Shown: positions 24,350-34,433, numbered from the stretch's first letter. The stretch is 64,000 nt of DNA from Bacteroides sp. 51 (GCF_010500965.1 NZ_QVMI01000001.1:135884-199883), one strand, 5' to 3'. Program-made: numbers and translations. Notes: a model not told the origin generated them from the letters alone.

Positions 24350-26188
24350 TTATAAACTCTGCATATCGTTTAAGCGTTTGTAGTAGCCTCCTTTTTGCAG
24401 CAGCTCATCATGCTTACCGCGTTCCACAATCTCACCTTCGAATAATACACAGATTTCATCGGCATTCTTTATTGTCGACAGGCGGTGTGCGATAGCAATG
24501 GTAGTGCGGGTCTTCATCAGACGTTCCAAGGCTTCCTGAACGAGGCGTTCGGATTCGGTATCCAAGGCTGAAGTTGCTTCGTCCAGAATAAGGATGGGAG
24601 GATTCTTGAGGATGGCGCGGGCGATGCTGATGCGTTGGCGTTGCCCGCCAGAGAGCTTGCATCCGCGGTCGCCGACATTGGTGTCATAGCCAAACTCGGA
24701 TTCGGTGATGAATTCGTGGGCATTGGCTATTTTGGCGGCTTCGATCACTTCTTCCATCGTGGCATGCTCAACGCCGAAGGCGATGTTGTTGAAGAAGGAA
24801 TCATTGAAGAGGATGGCTTCCTGGTTCACGTTTCCAATGAGGCTACGCAGGTCGTGTATGCGTACATCTTTAATGTTGATGCCGTCGATCTGGATTTCGC
24901 CTTGCTGCACATCGTGGTAGCGGGGCACAAGATCGACCAACGTAGATTTGCCGGAACCGGATTGACCTACCAAAGCAATGGTTTTGCCCTTTTCAACGGT
25001 TAGGTTGATATCTTTCAGTACGTTCCGGTTGTCGTTATAACTAAAGGTAACGTTCTTGAATTCGAGTTTATTGTAGAATCCGGGAAGTGGTGTGGGTTGT
25101 TCGGCTTCTTTGATTTTGTTCTCGGCTTGCAGTATTTTGTCAATACGTTCCATAGAAGCCAGCCCTTTGGGAATGTTGTAGCTTGCTTTGGAAAGTTCTT
25201 TCAGCGGGTTCAATACACTGTAGAGGATCACCAGATAGAATATGAAGGTGGGGGCATCGATAACCGAGCTGTGTTCGCCCAAGATGAGGTAGCCTCCGAA
25301 CCAGAGTACGATAACAATAATAACTGTGCCCAGGAACTCGCTCATGGGGTGCGCCATGGCTTGGCGCATGGCTACTTTATTGGTTGCCCTACGGTATTCG
25401 TTGCTACATTTGGTAAAGCGGTCTACCATTTTCCCTTCTGCGATGAATGCTTTGATAATGCGTAGTCCGCCCAGGGTTTCTTCCATTTGGGTCATGGTTT
25501 CGCTCCATTTCTCTTGTGCATAGAGGGATTTGCGTTTCAGTTTCTTGCCTACAACGCCCATCGCCCAACCCAGTCCGGGCACTACGAGGATGGTAAAGAC
25601 GGTGAGTTGCCAACTGATGGTGATGAGGGTAACGAAGTATATCAGGATCAGGATGGGGTTTTTGATCAACATATCGAGCGAGCTGGTTACGGATGTCTCC
25701 ACCTCGTTCACGTCGCCGCTCATACGGGCGATGATATCTCCTTTGCGTTCTTCGGAGAAGAAGGACAGCGGGAGTTGGGTTACTTTCTTGTAGAGCATGA
25801 CGCGGATATCGCGTACCACGCCGGTGCGCAATGGAATCATCACGGCCGAGGAACCGAAGTAGCAGCCGGTTTTCAGCAGGGTCATTACGGCAAGGAATAC
25901 ACCCAGGAGCAGGAGTGTGGTGGATGGGCCGTGGACTTCGATTAGCTGGGATACGTAGTAATAGAAGTTGTTCTTTGCGATATCCATCAGCCCTGCGTCG
26001 CTACTCCAGGACATAAAGGCATAGGTTTCGGCTTCTTCCATCTTAAAGAGAATCTGAAGGATGGGAACGATCAGGGCAAAGGAGAACACGTTCAATATGG
26101 CGGATAATATATTTAATGCGACCGCCCAGGTGAGGAACTTCTTGTAGGGGGGGATAAAACGCTTCAATACTTGAAAGAATTCTTTCAT
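24350..26188 (-). CDS. MsbA-like ABC exporter (fused permease and ATPase)
   Basis: 612 residues. The N-terminal six-helix ABC membrane domain spans about 20-330; the nucleotide-binding domain occupies the last 240 residues with Walker A VGQSGSGKST, signature LSGGQRQR, Walker B ILILDEATSALD and the switch His in IAHRLST. Homodimeric half-transporters of this kind flip lipid A or export lipids and drugs. Its gene lies upstream of nothing obvious but follows folA and an LpxL-like acyltransferase on the same strand, which supports a lipid A role. Confidence 0.93.
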   Translation of the reverse strand: MKEFFQVLKRFIPPYKKFLTWAVALNILSAILNVFSFALIVPILQILFKMEEAETYAFMSWSSDAGLMDIAKNNFYYYVSQLIEVHGPSTTLLLLGVFLAVMTLLKTGCYFGSSAVMIPLRTGVVRDIRVMLYKKVTQLPLSFFSEERKGDIIARMSGDVNEVETSVTSSLDMLIKNPILILIYFVTLITISWQLTVFTILVVPGLGWAMGVVGKKLKRKSLYAQEKWSETMTQMEETLGGLRIIKAFIAEGKMVDRFTKCSNEYRRATNKVAMRQAMAHPMSEFLGTVIIVIVLWFGGYLILGEHSSVIDAPTFIFYLVILYSVLNPLKELSKASYNIPKGLASMERIDKILQAENKIKEAEQPTPLPGFYNKLEFKNVTFSYNDNRNVLKDINLTVEKGKTIALVGQSGSGKSTLVDLVPRYHDVQQGEIQIDGINIKDVRIHDLRSLIGNVNQEAILFNDSFFNNIAFGVEHATMEEVIEAAKIANAHEFITESEFGYDTNVGDRGCKLSGGQRQRISIARAILKNPPILILDEATSALDTESERLVQEALERLMKTRTTIAIAHRLSTIKNADEICVLFEGEIVERGKHDELLQKGGYYKRLNDMQSL

Positions 26189-26223
26189 TGCGCAAGGGTT
26201 ATTAGGTGAATAATTTTGTTATG

Positions 26224-26709
26224 CTATTTCTTGTTGTATATGATAAAGGAGTAAGCATAGGGGTGCTTCTCGTCGGTAGGGTGATCTTCGCGACTTTCCT
26301 CTGCCCAGTGGTCGGGACGGATTTCGGGGATCGTTGTATCGCCTTCTTTATGGGTGTGTACACGGGTCAGGTAGAGTCTGTTGGCCTTGTTCCAGGTTTG
26401 TTTGTAGATTTCGCCTCCTCCAATGATGAATACCTCGTTTTCACCGGACACTAATTGCAGGGCTTCGTCGAGACTGCCGACAACTTCGCAGCCTTCAAGC
26501 TTGAGATCCGGATTGCGTGAGATGATGATATTGCGCCGGTTGGGCAGGGCACGGCCCATAGAGTCGTACGTTTTCCGGCCCATGATCACCGTGTTTCCGG
26601 TGGTGTTGGCTTTGAACCATTTCATATCGTTGGGCAACCGCCAGAGCAACTGGTTATTACCGCCGATCACATTGTTTTCTGCCGCAGCAACTATTATGGA
26701 TATCTTCAT
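26224..26709 (-). CDS. folA: dihydrofolate reductase
   Basis: 161 residues. Family motifs in order: ISIIVAAAENNVIG, LLWRLPNDMKWFK (with the catalytic acidic residue), VIMGRKTYDSMG for NADPH binding, LPNRRNIIISRN and FIIGGGEIYKQ. Reduces dihydrofolate to tetrahydrofolate. Lies 9 nt downstream of the acyltransferase gene. Confidence 0.97.
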   Translation of the reverse strand: MKISIIVAAAENNVIGGNNQLLWRLPNDMKWFKANTTGNTVIMGRKTYDSMGRALPNRRNIIISRNPDLKLEGCEVVGSLDEALQLVSGENEVFIIGGGEIYKQTWNKANRLYLTRVHTHKEGDTTIPEIRPDHWAEESREDHPTDEKHPYAYSFIIYNKK

Positions 26710-26718
26710 TGTTTGTAT

Positions 26719-27681
26719 TTATTCTTTTTCAGCGTTTTCGAGCCGTTTCCTCCTGGCTTCTTCCTGGTCGTGCTGATAACGTTCGAAATCGGCTTTCGTA
26801 CGTTTCCATCGCTTATGCGTCCACAGCCAGGAGCTTGGGTTCCGGCGTATACTTTCTTCGAGATACTTGTAATACGTATCGGTCAGTTCATAGTCGGGGA
26901 TGTCTTTCGTCTCCTCAATAATACGTTCTACCTTGCAGGTATAATATCCGCGTTTGGTGTTCACCACGGAACAAAAAACGGCTACACAATTCAGTTTCTT
27001 AACGATGCGTTCGGTTCCTGTGATGACGGCGGTGTCTTGATGCAGAAACTCAACCCAGTGGTCGATCATGTGCATCTTCGGTGCCTGATCGGCGATGAAA
27101 CCGATGATCGTAGGCTTGCCCTCGCGACGGTACGACATCATGACACGGGCGGTATCGGGCATCCGGATGCTGACAGCGCCGAAGCGTCCGCGCAGCCGGA
27201 GGAACAGGCGGTCGAAGGCCCGGTTGGCGAGCTTATGATATATCTGCCCCGAAACGACTTCCTGGTTGCGGATGTGCATCGGGAAAGAGGTAATCCACTC
27301 CCAATTAAATGTATGGGCGAGGTAGAAAGCTCCGGAACGTCCCTCATCGGCCAGTTCGTTGACGCGTTCCAGCCCCTCGAAGGTCATCCGGCGCAGGATT
27401 TCTTTCTCGCTTATGCTGGCCATCTTGATGGATTCGAAGAAATAGTCGCACAGCATAGAGTAGAACTTCTTTTCTATGGAACGGATTTCTTTGATGTCTT
27501 TTTCGGGGAAGGAGTTGGTCAGGTTGCGACGCACAACCCGCCTGCGGTAGCGTGCCACGTAGTAAATGAGATAGTAAAGGCAATCTGACAACACATAAAG
27601 CCCCTTGAACGGGACCAGTGAAAGCAAATAACATGAACCGTAAAGTAAATAATATAGTATTGCCTCAAAGAATTTCTTCAT
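26719..27681 (-). CDS. LpxL/HtrB-like lipid A acyltransferase
   Basis: 320 residues. N-terminal membrane anchor (about 8-28). Catalytic HX4E motif HTFNWE at about residue 122, within YLAHTFNWEW; further conserved stretches GFIADQAPK and the C-terminal PSSWLWTHKRWK. The family transfers a secondary acyl chain to lipid A at the inner membrane. Bacteroidales make penta-acylated lipid A and have one such enzyme. First of a three-gene run with folA and an MsbA-like exporter. Confidence 0.93.
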   Translation of the reverse strand: MKKFFEAILYYLLYGSCYLLSLVPFKGLYVLSDCLYYLIYYVARYRRRVVRRNLTNSFPEKDIKEIRSIEKKFYSMLCDYFFESIKMASISEKEILRRMTFEGLERVNELADEGRSGAFYLAHTFNWEWITSFPMHIRNQEVVSGQIYHKLANRAFDRLFLRLRGRFGAVSIRMPDTARVMMSYRREGKPTIIGFIADQAPKMHMIDHWVEFLHQDTAVITGTERIVKKLNCVAVFCSVVNTKRGYYTCKVERIIEETKDIPDYELTDTYYKYLEESIRRNPSSWLWTHKRWKRTKADFERYQHDQEEARRKRLENAEKE

Positions 27682-27740
27682 GTTTATAGTTTCACGGCAG
27701 GTTGTTACACCTTGAACGACAACATCTCATTTAATTTTGG

Positions 27741-27748
27741 CAAAACTA
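27741..27748 (-). promoter_or_regulatory. promoter of the acyltransferase-folA-exporter unit
   Basis: TAGTTTTG on the minus strand matches TAnnTTTG, about 60 nt upstream of the acyltransferase start. No clear -33 box. The 412-nt stretch 27682-28093 has no gene; it also holds a GGGCGG palindrome and palindrome array 2. Confidence 0.45.
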
Positions 27749-27859
27749 GACAATATTTTGCAGACAGACAACCTTTCCATACATTTTTATGGAAGTTTTA
27801 AAACTTTTGGCGGAAAGTGAGTTTTCCTATTGATGGTTTTTTGTAGATTTCTGTATATT

Positions 27860-27885
27860 GGGCGGTTCGCGAACCGCCCCTACAG
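27860..27885. repeat. GGGCGG palindrome, half element
   Basis: GGGCGGTTCGCGAACCGCCC followed by CTACAG, preceded by TTCTGTATATT as in the interior of the 13560 copy. The left palindrome is missing, so this is a 5'-truncated copy. Confidence 0.85.
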
Positions 27886-27968
27886 TGTTATCTTACGTAT
27901 TGAATGTGAATACTCAAAGTCTGCAAGTATCTGTCTGTTGTGTTGCCGGTAGGGTTTATCTCACGAGA

Positions 27969-28087
27969 AAGTTTCTTGGGTTTGCTGACACCCGGGTGTG
28001 AACGACCTTGACACCCGGGTCTCAAGGCATCTGACACCCGGGTGTAAATGGGTCTGACACCCGGGTGTCAGCAACCCTAAGAAACTT
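27969..28087. repeat. palindrome array 2: four copies, exact 23-bp period, within a 22-nt outer inverted repeat
   Basis: ACACCCGGGTGT (perfect 12-bp palindrome) starts at 27988, 28011 (ends in CT), 28034 and 28057. The outermost flanks, 27969-27990 and 28066-28087, are inverted repeats of one another with two mismatches (AAGTTTCTT...TGCTGACA). The structure begins 6 nt past the GH3 stop codon at 28094-28096, on its 3' side. Confidence 0.9.
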
Positions 28088-28093
28088 GCATAT

Positions 28094-30310
28094 TTACAAC
28101 CCCTTGCAACCGGACAGTGTAAGAGGAGCTTCAAAGATGATATCCGTAGCATTCCTTCCGATGAATACCTTATAATCTCCCTCCGCATCACTCCATCCGT
28201 CGGCTTCATAATAGCTCAGGTCGGAGAAAGGTATCTCAATTTGCACGGACTGGCTTGTGCCTTTCTTCAGAAACACTTGCCGGAAGCCTTTGAGTTCTTT
28301 CACGGGGCGAGTGGACGGGCCCCATAGTTTGCGCACGTACACCTGAACGAGTTCCGCACCGTCGTACAAACCGGTATTGGTAAGGTTGAGTGAAACTACC
28401 AGTCGCCCGGGCTTTACTTCGGTTTGGAAGTTGGTGTATTCAAATTCCGAATAAGAAAGCCCGAATCCGAAGGGATACCGGGGTTTGTGGTCCATATCAA
28501 TATAACGTCCGGAGTAGTTTCTATCCGATTCCACCGGAGGTCTTCCGGTATTCTTGTGGTTATAATATACCGGTATCTGCCCTAAATGTTTGGGGAAGGA
28601 CATCGGCACGCGTGCCGAAGGGTTATACTCTCCGGTTACGACATCGAGAATGGCATTTCCGGCTTCGGTGCCCAACCACCAGCAATAGAGAATGGCGGGG
28701 GATTTCTCGCTCAATTCGTTGAATATGGTGGGGCGACCTCCCATGATGAGAGTGACTGCATGAGGGGTTACTTCGTAGATCTCCGTCGCCAGTTCCTGCT
28801 GAATGGACGGTATATTAATATCTCCTTTTGAACGGGCTTCGCCACTCATGTTCCAGGTTTCGCCGAGCGCAATGAGGGTAAGATCGGCCTTGCGGGCGGC
28901 TTCTATGGCTTCGCCGAATCCGGAGCGGTCATCGGCGGAGGTGCTATATCCTGCAATGAAGGTAATGTTGCTCGCGGGATAGCGCTGCTTCAAGGCTTCC
29001 AGCAGGGTGACGGCGATGGATTCGTTGCTCAGCGAAACCCAGTTGCCATCCATATCTCTTTTCGAATTGGCCAGGGAACCAATTACGGCAATATCGCGGG
29101 GCATATTTACGATGGGCAATATAGCATTCTTGTTCTCCAGCAGAATGATGGATTTACGGGCAACGTCTCTCGCCGTTTCCCGGCTTGCGGCGGAAAGGAT
29201 TTCTTCGCCTTCGCGCTTTTCATCGCAATACTTATAGGGATCATCGAATAAGCCCAGTTTCATTTTCCAGATCAATACTTGTTTGACAGCACGGTCGAGG
29301 GTCGCTTCCGTCACCCTTCCCTCTTCGACCAGTTCTTTCAGGTAATTGCTGTAACAGTTGCTCTCCATATCGATGGTTATGCCGGTGTTGAAGGCTTGCT
29401 CGGTAGCCTGCTTCCGGTCTTTACTGTAGCCGTGCACCACCATTTCGCGGATGGCTCCCCAATCGGAAACCACGATTCCATCGAAGTTCCAATCCTTATA
29501 CAATAGGTTGTAGATGTAAGGATGGGCCGTGGCCGGGATACCATTTATTTCGTTAAAGGCCGACATGAAGCTGGCTATTCCACACTCGGCGGCAACCTTG
29601 AAAGGGGGCAGATAGAGGTTATGGAGGGTTTGCAGGGAGACGTCCACGGTGTTGTAATCGCGTCCGCCGATGGCCCCGCTATAAGCGGCAAAGTGTTTGG
29701 CGCACGCCATAACGGAGAGTCCGTCGTCGAACGGCGTTTGATAACCTTCGATCATGGCTTTGGCTATTGCGGAAGCGAGGAAGGGATCTTCGCCCGGCCC
29801 TTCCATCACACGGCCCCAGCGGGGGTCGCGGGAGACGTCCAGCATGGGCGAAAACACCCAGTGAATGCCCGACACAGCCGATTCGCGGGCGGAGACGCGT
29901 GCCGCTCGTCCGATGACTTCGGGGTCAAAACTGGCCGCCTGCGCCAAAGGGATGGGGAAGATGGTTTTGTATCCGTGAATGACGTCTTGGCCAAAAAGTA
30001 CAGGAATCCCCAGGCGGGATTGAAGGGCGAGGGACTGTAACTCACGGGTATTCTTGCTGCCTTTTACATTGAGCATGGAGCCGATGCGGCCTTGTTTCAG
30101 GCTTTCGGCTTTGTTTATGTCGGTCAATACCGGTCCGGTGGCTTCCCAATTGCCGGTAAGCATGTTGAGTTGGCCCACTTTCTCGTCCAGCGTCATGAGG
30201 GAGAGGATGGAATCTGCTTTGGTGTTCCATTGGGTATCGTCCTGGGCAAGGATCGAAGCGGAAAGGAACAGGAAAGGGAGGATGGCGCATATAGCTTTCT
30301 TCGTTTTCAT
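28094..30310 (-). CDS. GH3 beta-glucosidase-type enzyme, secreted (PUL-B)
   Basis: 738 residues. Signal peptide about 1-22 (cleavage ILA-Q). Full GH3 layout: TIM-barrel domain with PVLFGQDVIHG, SRDPRWGR, CAKHFAAY and the nucleophile Asp283 in GIVVSDWGA; alpha/beta sandwich domain with TLIALGETWNMSGEA; and C-terminal fibronectin III-like domain (FGFGLSYSEFEYTN). Most like BglX periplasmic beta-glucosidases. Lies next to the hybrid sensor gene on the same strand. A GGGCGG element lies in its upstream region, inside the predicted leader. Confidence 0.95.
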   Translation of the reverse strand: MKTKKAICAILPFLFLSASILAQDDTQWNTKADSILSLMTLDEKVGQLNMLTGNWEATGPVLTDINKAESLKQGRIGSMLNVKGSKNTRELQSLALQSRLGIPVLFGQDVIHGYKTIFPIPLAQAASFDPEVIGRAARVSARESAVSGIHWVFSPMLDVSRDPRWGRVMEGPGEDPFLASAIAKAMIEGYQTPFDDGLSVMACAKHFAAYSGAIGGRDYNTVDVSLQTLHNLYLPPFKVAAECGIASFMSAFNEINGIPATAHPYIYNLLYKDWNFDGIVVSDWGAIREMVVHGYSKDRKQATEQAFNTGITIDMESNCYSNYLKELVEEGRVTEATLDRAVKQVLIWKMKLGLFDDPYKYCDEKREGEEILSAASRETARDVARKSIILLENKNAILPIVNMPRDIAVIGSLANSKRDMDGNWVSLSNESIAVTLLEALKQRYPASNITFIAGYSTSADDRSGFGEAIEAARKADLTLIALGETWNMSGEARSKGDINIPSIQQELATEIYEVTPHAVTLIMGGRPTIFNELSEKSPAILYCWWLGTEAGNAILDVVTGEYNPSARVPMSFPKHLGQIPVYYNHKNTGRPPVESDRNYSGRYIDMDHKPRYPFGFGLSYSEFEYTNFQTEVKPGRLVVSLNLTNTGLYDGAELVQVYVRKLWGPSTRPVKELKGFRQVFLKKGTSQSVQIEIPFSDLSYYEADGWSDAEGDYKVFIGRNATDIIFEAPLTLSGCKGL

Positions 30311-30350
30311 ATTTATTCAATAGTTATAAGTGAACGATGTAATCATACAG

Positions 30351-30425
30351 TGTAGGGGCGGTTCGCGAACCGCCCACGGCAAAGTGGCATAGCGAAATCG
30401 GGCGGTTCGCGAACCGCCCCTACAG
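30351..30425. repeat. GGGCGG palindrome element, double copy with a different interior
   Basis: Two palindromes in TGTAGGGGCGG... and ...CCGCCCCTACA arrangement, separated by ACGGCAAAGTGGCATAGCG rather than the ATGGTTTTC-type interior of other copies. Lies between the GH3 start and the hybrid sensor stop. Confidence 0.85.
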
Positions 30426-30471
30426 TTAATCATTAAGTATCCGGACAATTAACCATCAACAATGGCCTATA

Positions 30472-30479
30472 CAAAAGTA
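30472..30479 (-). promoter_or_regulatory. possible promoter of the 28094-30310 GH3 gene
   Basis: TACTTTTG on the minus strand matches TAnnTTTG, about 160 nt upstream of the start; a leader from here would contain the GGGCGG element. The -33 box is not convincing. Confidence 0.3.
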
Positions 30480-30533
30480 AACCTGTAACCCGAAAACGAG
30501 GTACAAGGAAAGACATAAAAGGTATGCCTATGT

Positions 30534-33500
30534 TCATTTCGCCAAATAGTCCTTCGGCGAAACCCCATAGAAGTCCTTAAACACCTTGCTGAAATACTTG
30601 GGATTGTCAATGCCCACCATAAACGACACATCAGTAACGCTATACTGACCAGACAGCAACAGAGGCGCCGCCTGTTTCAACCGTATGATCCGCACAAACT
30701 CCGTAGGCGAATTCCCCGTGAGCTGCGTGATCTTATTGTAAAGCAACGTGCGGCTAAGCGCCATCTCCTTACAGATGAACGTAATATCCAGATCGGGATT
30801 CGTGATGTTTGCCTCTATCAGCTTTATCAGCTTGGACAGGAAATCATTATCCGCCCTGTTGGATAACTCCACCGCATTGTTATTCTTCAATTCTTCGATG
30901 CTGCGGCGTTGCGTGGCTTTTTGCAGTTCAAAAACATTCGCAATCTTACTCAACAAAAGCTCCTTCTCTACCGGCTTCTTGATGTAATCGTCCGCTTTGG
31001 CCTTAATCCCCTCCAATATGCTCTTTTCATCGGTAACGCCCGTCAGCAATAAGAAAGGAATATGAGAAGTCTTTATGTTATTCTTTATGCGCTGGCAAAG
31101 CTCGAAGCCATTCATTTCGGGCATTAAGTAATCCGACAAGATGAGGTGCGGATAGATCAGGTTCACCAGTTCCAAAGCCTCTTTGCCGTTTTGGCACGTT
31201 TTCACCGCGTAAACAGGTTCGAGGCACATCTTCAGGTAGTCGGCCATTTCCGGATTGTCCTCCACAATCAAGATCAATGGTTTCTTTTCGGAAGAAAGGC
31301 TCTCCTGCGGGGTATCTTCCATACCCGGCTCACTCTCCATCACCATATCGGGCAAGCGTTCATATTTCAGCGGAAACGACAGGATAAACTCCGTACCCTT
31401 GCCCAGCTTACTCTTCAGGTTGATCTTTCCTTTATGAATATGCACCAGCGACCCCACCAGTTTCAAACCGATGCCACTTCCTATTTCTTCCGAATTGATC
31501 GCATTATCCGCCCGGAACACATGCTTGAACAGCATATTCTGATCGCGGCTCGATATCCCGATTCCGGTATCCTTCACCGACAACTCCCACTGATCTTGCC
31601 TTGCCATCGCCGCGACCACAATCTTCCCCCCGTACGGCGTATATTTAATAGCGTTGGAAAGGATATTATTAATAATCTGCGTAATCTTCTCCTTATCAAA
31701 CCAGACATCCTGCTGCACAGACGGATCGAAATGACATTCCACGTCAATAAATTTATGGCTCGCCACAACCTTGAAAGACTCTACCCTATACCGCACAAAC
31801 GATTCCAGGTTTTGCCTGGACAATACCAACCGGCTTGCATTCAAAGAAACCCGCTGGAAGTCGAGCAGCTTACCGATATACACCGACAGCCGTTCCGAAT
31901 TGTTCAACGCCATTTGCAGCAACTGCGCGCTTTGCCCTTCGGCAATCTCCTTTTGAAGGTCCTTCAACGGGGCTTTGATCAGGTTAAGCGGAGTCAGTAA
32001 ATCATGCGCCGTGTTGACAAAGAAGTCTATCTTCGACTCCGTTACCTTCTTCTCCTGCCGCATCTTTACCTGCCGGTAGATGTAATACAACATCAATATA
32101 AAGATCAGAAGATAAACAATCCTCGCCCACACCGTATTCCACCAAGGCTCGGCAATCTCTACCGAGATCACCCTCTCGGTCTGCCGCTCCCCATCAATAA
32201 TGGCACACACGCGGAAGGTATATTCCCCCGGCGCCACCTTCGAATAAGAAACCATATGGATAGGCGAAGGAATGGACCAGTCGAGATCGTGCCCTTCCAG
32301 ATAATAGGAATAAGAGGTCTTCTGCGGTGTCTGAAAGTTAGGTGTGGTAAAATGGAAGGAGAAGAAGTTCTTATTGTACGGCAAATGAATCTCCTTGGTA
32401 TCTTGAATAGATTGCGCCAACACCGGGTCCTCGCCGGTATAGTATTGAGGCTCGTTGAACAAATCAAACTGATAGACCACCGTCTCATACGTATGGTTCG
32501 GGCGGGGCTTCTCTATCTCTGCGGGATTAAACTCAATCGCCCCGTCGGACGATCCGAAGATAAGGTTCCCGTTACGGCACCGGAAGTAAGCCCTGGCGTT
32601 AAACTGATTAGACAACAGTCCGTCTTGCTTATCAAACACCTCCACCTCGCGGCTTGTCAAAGAGAACTTATTCAGTTTATCTTCCGTAGAGATCCATAAG
32701 TTAGCCTTTTCATCGGGAACGATGGCATAGATATAGCCGGAAGACAGATGGTAGTCTTCGGCCGTGAACTTCTCGTACGTATCGCTGGAATAATCGTAAA
32801 GATAGAAGCCGTAATTCCGCACGCCTACCCAGAACTTGCCATTCCCGGCGCGGGAGATAGTGGTCACCGGCTTCTTTATCGAAGTGCCTTTTACGTCGCC
32901 CGACTCTTTATCTAACAGGAACAGCCCATTAAAAAGCCCCAATAGAACGGTCTTTTCGTTGGCTTTGGAGAAGCAGTTCACTTTGCTCACATTATACCGG
33001 TCGCTCTTGCGGGTCTTTACATTATAGGAAGTGACGTTTCCCATGATCCCTCCAAACCATAGGACATCATCATCCTTGAATATAGAGTAAATGTAGTTCG
33101 TCGCAATGATAGAGTTGGGTTGGTCGGCTGATATCTTAGTTACCGTTCCGCTCTTCTTATGAATACGGGCTATGCCCAATGCGTAACCCCCTATCCAGAT
33201 ATCACCCTGGGCGTCCTCGCAGAGGGCAAGTACCACATCTCCCTGCTTGCCGGGCAATGTATTATTGAGGTAATGTTTCCATGTTTTGTTCTTCCGGTCG
33301 AACAGGCTCACGCCGTTATTCGTACCGAACCACAGGTCGCCATCGGAGTCTTCCAGAATGGCATTGACTACATTATCGCTTATGGTCTGCCGGTTGTCCG
33401 GATGGTGAATATAATAGTCAAACTGCAATTTAGTAGACGATTGGTAAGAAACGCCCTCATGGTAGGTCGCTATCCACAAATCGGATTCCTTATCCAGAAA

Positions 33501-34433
33501 CAGTCCCCGCACATTATTGGAGCCGATGGGAGAATGCACCTTATCGTTATACTGAAAGTTATGGTTCACTTCCAGCGTATGTTTATTGAGGATGAAAACA
33601 CCTTCCAGGTCAACGCCAACGGCTAACTCCTCCGGTGAATAGGTGATAATGGAGCGCACGGGCTTCGTAACCGAAACCGGGGCCTGCCTCAACGAACCAG
33701 GCTGATCGGGATGGATATAATACAACCCCGAGCTTAAGGTTCCGATCAGCAACCGGTTGTGTTCCGGTTCATAGAAGGAATGCAGAACGACTTTGGCATC
33801 CAGATAATGATCCGAAAGCACGATATCCTTCTGGCTGCTTCTTTCGGCCAGGTATAAGCCGTTGTTGGTAGACAACACATACTGCTCATTCACTTTAATA
33901 ATATGATTAACCGCCAGGTTCTTTGTTTCGTTGAAAAGGGTGGTTTCCTGCCTATACGTATCCAGTTCAATCATGCCCCGCGATGTACCGAGCATCAAGG
34001 CATAATCATTAATAAACATCACATCATTCAGTATAACGGCATGATCGTTGAAGAAGTCGCGCACAGAGTAAACGATCTCAAACATATCCTGTTCTTCATC
34101 GTAGCGGAAGATCAACCCGGATTCGGAGAAAGCCCAGATGGTTTCATCGGGGGAATAGCGCAGATAGTTCACCCCCATCTGCTCGTAGCCTTGCAGGTGA
34201 TCGGTAATGTAATAGCTCTTGATGTTCTTCCCGTCGAACCGGTCGATGCCCAGCTTCGTGGCAATCCACATAAAGCCGCGTTTGTCTTGCTGGATGGAGA
34301 AACACATCCGGTTGCTCAGTCCATCCTCCTCTGTTATATAATAAAAGTTATTCGGAGAAGGGGCAGACAATACAGGAAAGGCCATCAACAAGAAGACCAG
34401 ATAGTATAGGTATCTCTTTTCGTGTGCTTTCAT
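30534..34433 (-). CDS. hybrid two-component system sensor-regulator of PUL-B
   Basis: 1299 residues in one chain. Signal peptide (about 1-23), periplasmic two-bladed propeller domain of repeated motifs (GFMWIATKLGIDRFDG, DLWIATYHEGVSY, DLWFGTNNGVSLFD, NLWISTEDKLNKF), a Y_Y_Y domain (about 690-760), one membrane segment near 772-793, HisKA with phospho-accepting His810 in NTAHDLLTPL, HATPase (NNILSNAIKYTP, DTGIGIS, GSGIGLKL), receiver with Asp1101 in LILSDYLMPEMNG, and C-terminal AraC-type helix-turn-helix. The propeller senses a glycan fragment directly and the HTH activates the PUL. Divergent from the GH3-susC operon, which it probably controls. Confidence 0.97.
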   Translation of the reverse strand: MKAHEKRYLYYLVFLLMAFPVLSAPSPNNFYYITEEDGLSNRMCFSIQQDKRGFMWIATKLGIDRFDGKNIKSYYITDHLQGYEQMGVNYLRYSPDETIWAFSESGLIFRYDEEQDMFEIVYSVRDFFNDHAVILNDVMFINDYALMLGTSRGMIELDTYRQETTLFNETKNLAVNHIIKVNEQYVLSTNNGLYLAERSSQKDIVLSDHYLDAKVVLHSFYEPEHNRLLIGTLSSGLYYIHPDQPGSLRQAPVSVTKPVRSIITYSPEELAVGVDLEGVFILNKHTLEVNHNFQYNDKVHSPIGSNNVRGLFLDKESDLWIATYHEGVSYQSSTKLQFDYYIHHPDNRQTISDNVVNAILEDSDGDLWFGTNNGVSLFDRKNKTWKHYLNNTLPGKQGDVVLALCEDAQGDIWIGGYALGIARIHKKSGTVTKISADQPNSIIATNYIYSIFKDDDVLWFGGIMGNVTSYNVKTRKSDRYNVSKVNCFSKANEKTVLLGLFNGLFLLDKESGDVKGTSIKKPVTTISRAGNGKFWVGVRNYGFYLYDYSSDTYEKFTAEDYHLSSGYIYAIVPDEKANLWISTEDKLNKFSLTSREVEVFDKQDGLLSNQFNARAYFRCRNGNLIFGSSDGAIEFNPAEIEKPRPNHTYETVVYQFDLFNEPQYYTGEDPVLAQSIQDTKEIHLPYNKNFFSFHFTTPNFQTPQKTSYSYYLEGHDLDWSIPSPIHMVSYSKVAPGEYTFRVCAIIDGERQTERVISVEIAEPWWNTVWARIVYLLIFILMLYYIYRQVKMRQEKKVTESKIDFFVNTAHDLLTPLNLIKAPLKDLQKEIAEGQSAQLLQMALNNSERLSVYIGKLLDFQRVSLNASRLVLSRQNLESFVRYRVESFKVVASHKFIDVECHFDPSVQQDVWFDKEKITQIINNILSNAIKYTPYGGKIVVAAMARQDQWELSVKDTGIGISSRDQNMLFKHVFRADNAINSEEIGSGIGLKLVGSLVHIHKGKINLKSKLGKGTEFILSFPLKYERLPDMVMESEPGMEDTPQESLSSEKKPLILIVEDNPEMADYLKMCLEPVYAVKTCQNGKEALELVNLIYPHLILSDYLMPEMNGFELCQRIKNNIKTSHIPFLLLTGVTDEKSILEGIKAKADDYIKKPVEKELLLSKIANVFELQKATQRRSIEELKNNNAVELSNRADNDFLSKLIKLIEANITNPDLDITFICKEMALSRTLLYNKITQLTGNSPTEFVRIIRLKQAAPLLLSGQYSVTDVSFMVGIDNPKYFSKVFKDFYGVSPKDYLAK

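Noticed and set aside
26713-27588. 291-residue plus-strand frame
   Set aside because: It is the antisense shadow of the LpxL-like acyltransferase and shows no domain.
27961-28209. 82-residue minus-strand frame with repeats
   Set aside because: Its repeats come from the 23-bp palindrome array, whose period breaks the frame each unit; the rest is a shadow of the GH3 3' end.
31146-32000. 284-residue plus-strand frame
   Set aside because: Antisense to the kinase part of the hybrid sensor; composition (His and Arg rich) is that of a shadow frame.
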